Assembly: GCA_001600095.1 (NCBI GenBank)
Contig: BCIX01000006.1
Span: forward strand, 496,001-560,000
Length of the DNA stretch: 64,000 nt
DNA from: Bullera alba
Lineage: Eukaryota; Basidiomycota; Tremellomycetes; Tremellales; Bulleraceae
Direction of reading: 5' to 3'
The notes under the pieces are model-generated. The model did not search any database. It saw only the letters and a program-made list of their open reading frames with translations, and had not been told where the DNA came from. The position numbers and the translations under genes were made by a program. Below are positions 57,494-64,000 of this stretch, one piece after another; the first letter of the stretch is position 1, and each line of letters begins with the position of its first letter.

Positions 57494-58551
57494 ATGGACA
57501 ACTCGCCAACGTGAGTCCCAGAGGCGCTTGCTCTAGTATGCGTGAAGACGATGCTGATGTTTGACACCGCCCCTTCCTGTTCCATTGACCCCTTGACACT
57601 TGCCAACCCCTGCGCCGCCTCGTCATCATATCCCCTGCAGTGCCCTGTTCGAGAACTACGACGAGGACTTCAAGCAGCTACTGGCGAGCTTGAAGGGCAA
57701 GCTCGATGGAGATGTCAAGCTGCTCAAGGGAGGTCAGTTGAGATGATGCTGTCGGTGGGGGTCCAGCTGAAACTCGGGTAGAGCAGCGCAAGGCGGCGTT
57801 GAAAAAGGTGACCGAGGAGCTGGATGAGGCGGAGGAGATTGTGAGTGATGGACAGGCGGAAGGAAGGATGAGTCATGCTGACCGTTCAGATTGCGCAAAT
57901 GGAGATAGAACTGCCGTCGATGCCAGTGTCAATCAGGCAAAACTATCAGGGCCGATTGTCTACCTCCAAGCAAGGTTTGGAAAAGATCAAGCGGACAGTG
58001 GTGAGTCGCGAGAGCAAATGTAAGAGAGTACACTGACCTCTTTCAGCGAGAAGTGCGATTGGAGAACCAACGGTCTGATCTGCTCTCCGGCCCAGGAGTA
58101 CCCAATCCAGATGATCCATACTCCGATGATCCGAGTGCATTCTCGTCCCGAACGCGGTTGTTGCAAGGCACAGAGACGCTGCAGGATGGAAGTAGGCGAT
58201 TGGAGAATGCGCAGAGGATTGCTCTGGAGACTGAGGATGTTGGAGCGGACATTTTGAGGAATCTTAGGGGACAGAGAGAGCAGATCGAGCACACTCGGGA
58301 CACGGTAAGCTGAATCAGGACACGGAAACGGGCAAGTCCTGATGACCCACTCCTAGCTCACTCAGGCAGACTCATCGATAGACCGAGCGGCGGGAACGCT
58401 CAAAAAGATGATCTTCAAGTGAGTCACCCTTGAGACCGAACCTCGCTAACGTATGCTTAGGATGTACCAACAGAGGTTTTTATCCGCGGGTATAATCGCA
58501 GTTCTCGTGCTGCTCATCATCATCGTGCTGTACTCGAAGCTCCGAGGGTAG
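57494..58551 (+). CDS. VTI1: v-SNARE Vti1
   Basis: Exon 1 is 17 nt (ATG ... CCAAC), followed by a 130-nt intron, the longest clear one here, then about five more exons. About 220 aa. N-terminal three-helix part: ALFENYDEDFKQLLASLKGK, KALKKVTEELDEAEEIIAQM and ELPSMPVSIRQNYQGRL. SNARE helix: LENAQRIALETEDVGADILR, NLRGQREQIEHTRDTLTQAD, in which the central Gln layer is the Q of GQREQI. A membrane anchor ends the protein (FLSAGIIAVLVLLIIIVLYS KLRG). Vti1 is the Qb-SNARE of Golgi, endosome and vacuole fusion. Confidence 0.95.
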
Positions 58552-58818
58552 TACTTGGAAGGCTATTAGATGACAAAGGGAACACTGGAGTGTATAGTAT
58601 TCGATCGATTGTATGGAAGGTATGAAGAAAGGAGCGCTCGCCGCGATCAAGTTCCATTCAGCTTTGCTAACGCTGGACCCCGGAACCTTGGTGCTGCTGA
58701 CCGCACAGTATCCTTTGTCCTGGAGCATACTTCGGATCTCCTTTGTCTGACCTTGAATCTTATAAGGACGCTTACAGAGGCGACTGATCGTCTTCACACC
58801 TCATCCAATCTTCTCACT

Positions 58819-59905
58819 ATGGCACCCAGCAAAGCCTCTCAACTGCCCAACATGCAAGACGTGTTCAAGACCAGCCCAAATGCGGATATCCTAGATGTGA
58901 GTGACCGATACTACTGTCTTTTGCTCACCGAGTTTAGGACCTGCTTTCGACATATCGCAACCAAGCCAAGGTGCATCTCCAAGAGACTATCCCCGCCAAG
59001 ATCAAGGCCATACAGGGCATCATCGCGAGCGAGAATGATCCAAGTTCGATTCTCTGGTTGGGACACTTGGAAACACCGGCTTATAACCAAGTCGAGGTGT
59101 TTCAGCCCGACGACCCGAAAGTGCTGGAGATGGGTCTGAAAACTGTTCTGCCCTCGGACATCACTAGGGCAAGAGGCAACGGAGCGTATGACCACCCAGA
59201 CGACGTCGACGAGCCTGGGATGAACGGGGAGAATGGACACGCAAACGGGTCCCTTGGGAACAGTAAAGGAGTTCGAGCCGGACCTCATTGGTTCGAAGTG
59301 ATGCCTATCAATCAAGTCCAAGACAAGATCATCAAAGCCTCAAACAAGTGGGTACCAACAAACCGCCCGCGCTGACGTGTAGGGAGCACGAAGCGCTGCA
59401 TATGATTGTGCAGGATCTGCGAATCTGGCTAGAACTCGAGATCCCCGTGATTGAAGATGGTAATTCCTTCGGAGCGGATGTTCAGAATCACCTCATCAGG
59501 GAGCTCAACGAGCATTACAAACGGTCAAATTCGTTCCAAAATGGCTGCAGGGCACACTATACGGACAGAGTCAAGCTCGCCCAGGAGTGGATCACCCATC
59601 TGAACCTCATGGTGAGTGCATGAATAGGGGCATTGGCTGACATCTCAGGATTACCCTGTACGTTGACTTGAAGCGCTATCGAAGATTACTGACACTCCTC
59701 TCGACCCTCAGGCCGCTATTGCAGCTGTGAGTGCAACGTTTGCGACCCCGCTGATAGCCAGTCGGACCGCTTCGACCACCAACTCATGAGAACGTACTAC
59801 CGCTCGCTCCTCGTCATCTATGGCGGTCTGCTCACCCGTTTCCAGAGAAACTGGGCAAAGGTCATCAATCCGAAAGGCAGCGGGTCCAGTGGGGCCATGT
59901 ACTAG
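58819..59905 (+). CDS. Proteasome activator PA28 (REG gamma-type)
   Basis: About five exons from MAPSKASQLPNMQDVFKTSP to SGSSGAMY. N-terminal helix: VHLQETIPAKIKAIQGIIAS; then WLGHLETPAYNQVEVFQPDD. A loop rich in Asn/Gly/His (GMNGENGHANGSLGNSK) stands where PA28 proteins have their variable insert. C-terminal helices carry the activation region: IVQDLRIWLELEIPVIEDGN, NSFGADVQNHLIRELNEHYK, and LLVIYGGLLTRFQRNW. ELEIPxIEDGNxFGxxVQ is diagnostic of PA28. The heptameric ring opens the 20S proteasome gate without ATP. The C-terminal tail (GSSGAMY) would dock in alpha pockets. Budding and fission yeast lack PA28, so its presence is a lineage marker. Confidence 0.9.
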
Positions 59906-60127
59906 CTAGATTATACATGCGCTCGTCACGAGCTGATAGATTGGTTTAAAAGAGAGCGTAATTGTCCCAAAACAAGAGTTTCCGGAGATTTGATTGTCCA
60001 AGTTCTATCCACTACTACTAAACACCTAGAAAGCATGAGGCGAGTTTTCCAGGCTGAACTGGGGACTTCTGACCCTGTCGACGACTCTGCTCGGGGTCAG
60101 CCATGGACGAGCGGAAACACGGCGTAC

Positions 60128-63100
60128 TCACTCCAACACCATTCTACCCACGACTCTCTCCTGCTGAGGCTCATAGCCAAAGGCAGTGGGATCGCTCTTT
60201 CGTTTATCCTTTGGCAGCTTTTCAATGATTTTGATGATGGTCACTTCGCCAGAGTTGTTCAGGCTCGGTACGCCCCAGAGTTCCAGCTCTCTAACGTCGA
60301 AATGAAGCCAGGTCGGCAGTTGCCCACCTCCTTCCACCTCTGCTCGGTATGTCGACGGACCGGCGGAAGACCACGTTGCGGCGGATAGCGAGACTGATGG
60401 AGGAGGGTGGATCTGGGGATGGATGCTAAAGGTTTCATTGGCACAAGCGAGGACTCGGCCGTCTGAGCTGGAGCTAGGTCGGATGTTGAGTGGTGGCACG
60501 CTCTGTCGCTTGAAAGAGCCGACAGAGGGAAGAGGCGGTGATGTGACGCGCTCGTGAGGGGGAATCGCAGTAATGGTCGACGACCTCGCTTCAGAGGGGT
60601 TGTACGAGGATCGATCAGGGTTTGGCGTTCCAAAGTAGATGGTCGAGGCAGGGTATCCGAGCCCATGAACTTCGTCACCTTCGTACTGACCCATGAGCGA
60701 GCGTCGATATTCCTCAGCATCATCGTACATGCCCTCCTCGCCGTCCATCTCAGTCAGAGCGTGTCGGCTCGACGATGCATCGACTTGGTCTGTCGCCGAT
60801 GTGATCTTCTCCTTGCTTGGTCGTAGACGGGGCGTTGGTCGCTCGGTTGGACGACGAGTTTCTAGCGATTGCCTTTCCGCCATTGCCACAATCGCGGGTC
60901 CTTCTGCCGATGCCGAATCCTCATCCTCCTCGTCGATGCTCTTGAATCCAGAGCCGCCGAACCTGCTCAGACCGTTGGGACCGCTGGCGAACCGGCTGTC
61001 GGTGGACAAGGTACCAGAGCTGAAAATGCCCGAATGCTCTTCGCCCTCGGAGCTGGAACCACCTTGGGGCGGGGATCCGAGAGAGTGTTGAGACGCGCCT
61101 AAAGCGGCGAGACGGGTGGGCGAGTTGTTTCGTGGGTATCGTGGGGTAAAGTCTTGTCTGGGTCGGGGAATGCTGGGCGCGTTTGAGGACCGTTTACTGT
61201 GCGTGAGTGGTGGCATGTCGTTTTCTCCTGATGACCAGTTGAACGATTCTCTACTCTCCCAGCTGGCCCGGGAATCCGACGATCCCATCGATTCGGTAAA
61301 CGAGCTAGCGCGGGATGGTGAGCGAATGGGATCCGCGACCCCAATCACGTCGCCGTGGGCGATGAACGAGCTCGAGCTTTGGGTCAATTGAGGGGTGAAG
61401 ATGTCTCCGGGCTTGATCTCCTTGGTATTCGACATGTCCGCCGACATGCCAAAGATGCTTCTCAATCCGTCCATCCTCGTTGGCTTTTCCACATTCTCCG
61501 GCGTGAGGTCCTCCCTGCGGTCGGTGTGGGAGTAGAAGTTTGGGAAAAAGTTTCTCGTCGTCTCCAGCCGACCGCTCTTGCGGAATGGATCGCCGTCGGA
61601 GCCGCCAACAAAGCTGTCGTTGTCGTTGACGGTCTTTTCGGAGCGTTTACGACGGCGGCAGCAACAGAAGAGCAAGAGCAGTAGGAGCAAGAGGCCGAGT
61701 AACCCAAGTCCAACGCCAAGGCCGATCTTGGCACCTTGAGATAGACCACCGCCAGTGGAGACATTGGGGACAGGTGCTGTCCCGTTGGTGCCGCCTTGAG
61801 TTGTGACGCCGTTCATCGAGATCAAGAGGTTGTTGGACGCGACGAGGTTAGCCTTTGAGGCCTGAAAGACGACATCCACATTGGGGTATTCCAGATTCTT
61901 CGGGGCCAGACCAGAGAGCGTCTTATTCGAATGGAATGACAACCATTGGGCAGCTTCCAACGGGTTGACAGTGACGTTTAGCGTGGCGTCGGGGTCGGCA
62001 ACAAAGGGTGTTAAATCAAACTCGTAAAAGCTTCCCGGGTTGAGCGTCGCATTCGGCAGCGAGAACGTAGTGAAGAAGTATGGGATTGCGTCGAGCGAAA
62101 CCCAAGTTTCGAGGTACAGAGTACTTGATGCGTTGGTGGATGACACGGTGATTGGAATAGGCAATGATGCAACCGTGCCATTCATCAGGTTGTCCGGTGC
62201 GGTCCCGCTGAGTGCAGTTCTATACGTTAGCAGAGAACATAGTGTTTCACTCACCCTTGAACAGATAGCCAGGGAAACTCGGTCGAGTTGACGGCGACCT
62301 GGACTTGACCATCACGGATGGGCTGTCCACCATATCGGAAGCTGGAGAGGTCGAGATCGTAGTCGACTTTGCTGCGGGCCATGGTGACAATGTTGCTCAA
62401 ATTGGCAGATCTAAGCAGCTCTATCGGACTTCCCACACCGACTTCGATGACAAAACTCGTCTGGGCTCCAGTGTATCCCCAGTAGTCGGTACCAGTGACG
62501 ACGATCGTGTACGTGCCGTCGGCCGGCGCCACGCCGTTGAAAGTCATGGTGTCATTGTTAAACGTGAGCCAGGATGGTAGTCGGTCCATCCCTCTCTGCC
62601 TCGCGCTCATGAACAGGTTCCCGTTGATAGGCTCGGTGCGGCTGAGGCGAAATGTGTCTGAAGCCCATCCCAGGGCGAACGACCAGTACGGTGGAACGGA
62701 GACTCCAGTCCCTCCAGGCATCGTGGTGGCCGAGGCGAACTGCCTGCTAGGTGGATCGCCAATCTGCGACGTGAAGGATTGGTGTACAGCTGGAACAGAA
62801 TTGTTGGTCACGATAAGGGTGAAGTTTGTGGTTATCGAGCCTGTAGAGTCGGCAGCAGCGAGTGTTATGATTGATTCTCCCACGTTGGTAGCAGCCGGCG
62901 TCCCGTGGAAAGCCAGCGAGGGCGTGTTCCATGACAGCCAGGATGGCAAACCCGAAGGGGTGTAGGTGATATTCCCATTCGAGGCGAAAGAGTCTGGGAA
63001 AAGGTTGAAGACAAACTCCCGACCGACTCGGGCCACGGGAGGTTGCTGATCCATGAGATCATATCGGATAGTAGGCGCCGCTATAGTTGAACTCGTCGAG

Positions 63101-63141
63101 AGTAGAATGACCACGGCGGTCGCGACGATAGAGCGGAACAT
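60128..63141 (-). CDS. AXL2: Axl2-like cadherin-fold surface protein (type I membrane)
   Basis: Two exons, with one 35-nt intron at 62220-62254; about 990 aa. A signal peptide (MFRSIVATAVVILLSTSSTI AA) is followed by repeated cadherin/dystroglycan-type units: YTPSGLPSWLSWNTPSLAFH, GTPAATNVGESIITLAAADS, LPSWLTFNNDTMTFNGVAPA and APKNLEYPNVDVVF. Each pairs SWLxWN with a TFxGxP turn, typical of CADG domains in Axl2. Many Asn-X-Ser/Thr sites suggest glycosylation. One membrane segment (GVGLGLLGLLLLLLLLFCCC) precedes a basic stop and a long Ser/Pro-rich cytoplasmic tail. In S. cerevisiae Axl2 marks axial bud sites; basidiomycete roles are less known. Start chosen at 63141, where the signal peptide begins. 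Confidence 0.85.
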
Positions 63142-64000
63142 TGCCAGATGCCGAGGGCGAAGTGGCCCTTTCAGCACTGGGCTTCTCGTAGTAAAGTCGA
63201 GCGCGAATTTGGCCTGTCAAAGGTTGCGTGTGTTGGTGATATCTTCACGACCGTCTAGGCCGTGGTCGACGCAACTGTCAAAGCTGGTCGAGGGATTGGA
63301 GAAAAGGCAAAGTGAGCGTAAAGGAGCGAAATCGAAAATGAGTGTGTAAGAGTCCGAGTGAGGATGAAGGTGCAAGTGACGATAGCGCTGCTGTTCGAGG
63401 GAGTGTGAAGTCACAAGTGTGCAGATGTGCAGAGTGTTGCTCACAAACAGGGACTCCCTCGTGCTGCTCACTCGCCCCTCTGCTGCCCCTTGCTGCCCAC
63501 CTACTCCCAGTGAAAAGGAAAAGCAAACGCGTACTCTCCCTCCACCATCCATTTTCACGCACAAAATAAACGCGTCCAACAGGGTCAGACCCTGAACACA
63601 CCTGCTTGAATACGTAAGCTGTAGCAAAGGCGCGTCCCAGCCTGTCCCAGCAGATGCCGCCGGCCCAGCAACGAGGGTAGATTGCATGCTAGCGGGCAGC
63701 TATACACTTGACTTTGCTTGCTCACTGAGATAACAACAGCACTCTGCTGCTCATCTCGATGACTTGACGTCAAATCTTGGACGAAAGGAATCTCGGGAAC
63801 ACACTGGACGAATTCTGGAACTTCGATTGGCGCCACCCAGGCGAAATGTTCCCCATCGACTACGAGCCACTTGATATTCGTCATTCGAGTCTCTGGCAGC
63901 GACCTAGGGTTAGAACCTGGCGATGAATGAAGCTGAGGTGTTATGAAGGGGCACAATGATGTGTGAGCGCGGGGTCTTCGCACGAGCTCAGAAAGACGAG
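63142..64000. other. Right-edge region upstream of the Axl2-like gene
   Basis: Holds the 5' leader of the Axl2-like gene. A minus-strand frame starting MTNIKWLVVDGEHFAWVAPI (63884) has partly protein-like text but no homology I know and no clear continuation, so it is not called as a gene. Confidence 0.35.

Noticed and set aside
63585..63983. Minus-strand frame at the right edge (MTNIKWLVVDGEHFAW...)
   Set aside because: First 40 residues look protein-like, the rest does not; no continuation or homology visible. Could be a real small gene, but not supported.

Overview
The window is nuclear DNA of a basidiomycete fungus, most likely a Tremellomycete (Cryptococcus/Kwoniella/Saitozyma-like). 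Reasons: almost every gene is split by many very short introns (about 34-70 nt) with GTGAGT-type donors and a CTGAC/CTAAC branch motif just before the acceptor. Intergenic gaps are small. The recognisable proteins are all eukaryotic: Rpt1, Bub3, Atg18, Brl1, Vti1, Mo25, a BRCA2-type protein, RPL29 and an Axl2-like protein. There is no bacterial operon structure, no rRNA and no CRISPR. All gene models here were spliced by eye from reading frames, splice consensus and remembered family features. Exon edges given to the base are predictions.

Layout. 0.15-3.9 kb: a BRCT-domain protein (minus strand, with an in-frame stop before further coding-like sequence), a PNPOx-family flavoprotein and the PROPPIN Atg18. 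4.2-10.3 kb: a cluster of four related genes of unknown function sharing a CxxC module. Its upstream DNA is also duplicated: one pair as direct repeats, the other as ~0.5 kb inverted repeats framing a ~4 kb unit. 10.9-14.85 kb: a gene-poor stretch with one small multi-exon gene and a tRNA-Thr(AGU) carrying an intron. 14.9-16.4 kb: a membrane-anchored, probably mitochondrial protein. 16.4-16.8 kb: RPL29, in five tiny exons. 18.3-24.7 kb: a dense block of Rpt1, Brl1/Brr6, Bub3 and a phospholipid scramblase, with tail-to-tail pairs 21 and 36 bp apart and a 138 bp divergent promoter. 26.0-28.4 kb: a tandem pair of another unknown family. 28.9-33.8 kb: adenylosuccinate lyase, malate dehydrogenase (with a 3-nt microexon) and thioredoxin. 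35.4-42.5 kb: an RFX transcription factor and a BRCA2/Brh2 homolog with five BRC-like repeats. 43.2-53.6 kb: an ABCC transporter, an SDR epimerase, a GCIP-like protein and a GST. 53.8-63.1 kb: a Ser-rich protein, Mo25/Hym1, Vti1, a PA28-type proteasome activator and an Axl2-like surface protein.

Most of the window is ordinary housekeeping content with no operon-like logic; neighbours are functionally mixed. Weak links are two proteasome factors (Rpt1 and PA28), two polarity factors (Mo25/Hym1 and Axl2-like), and genome-stability genes (Bub3, BRCA2, RFX). The parts most likely to be new are the 4.2-10.3 kb duplicated cluster and the 26-28.4 kb tandem pair. I recognise no known domain in either.
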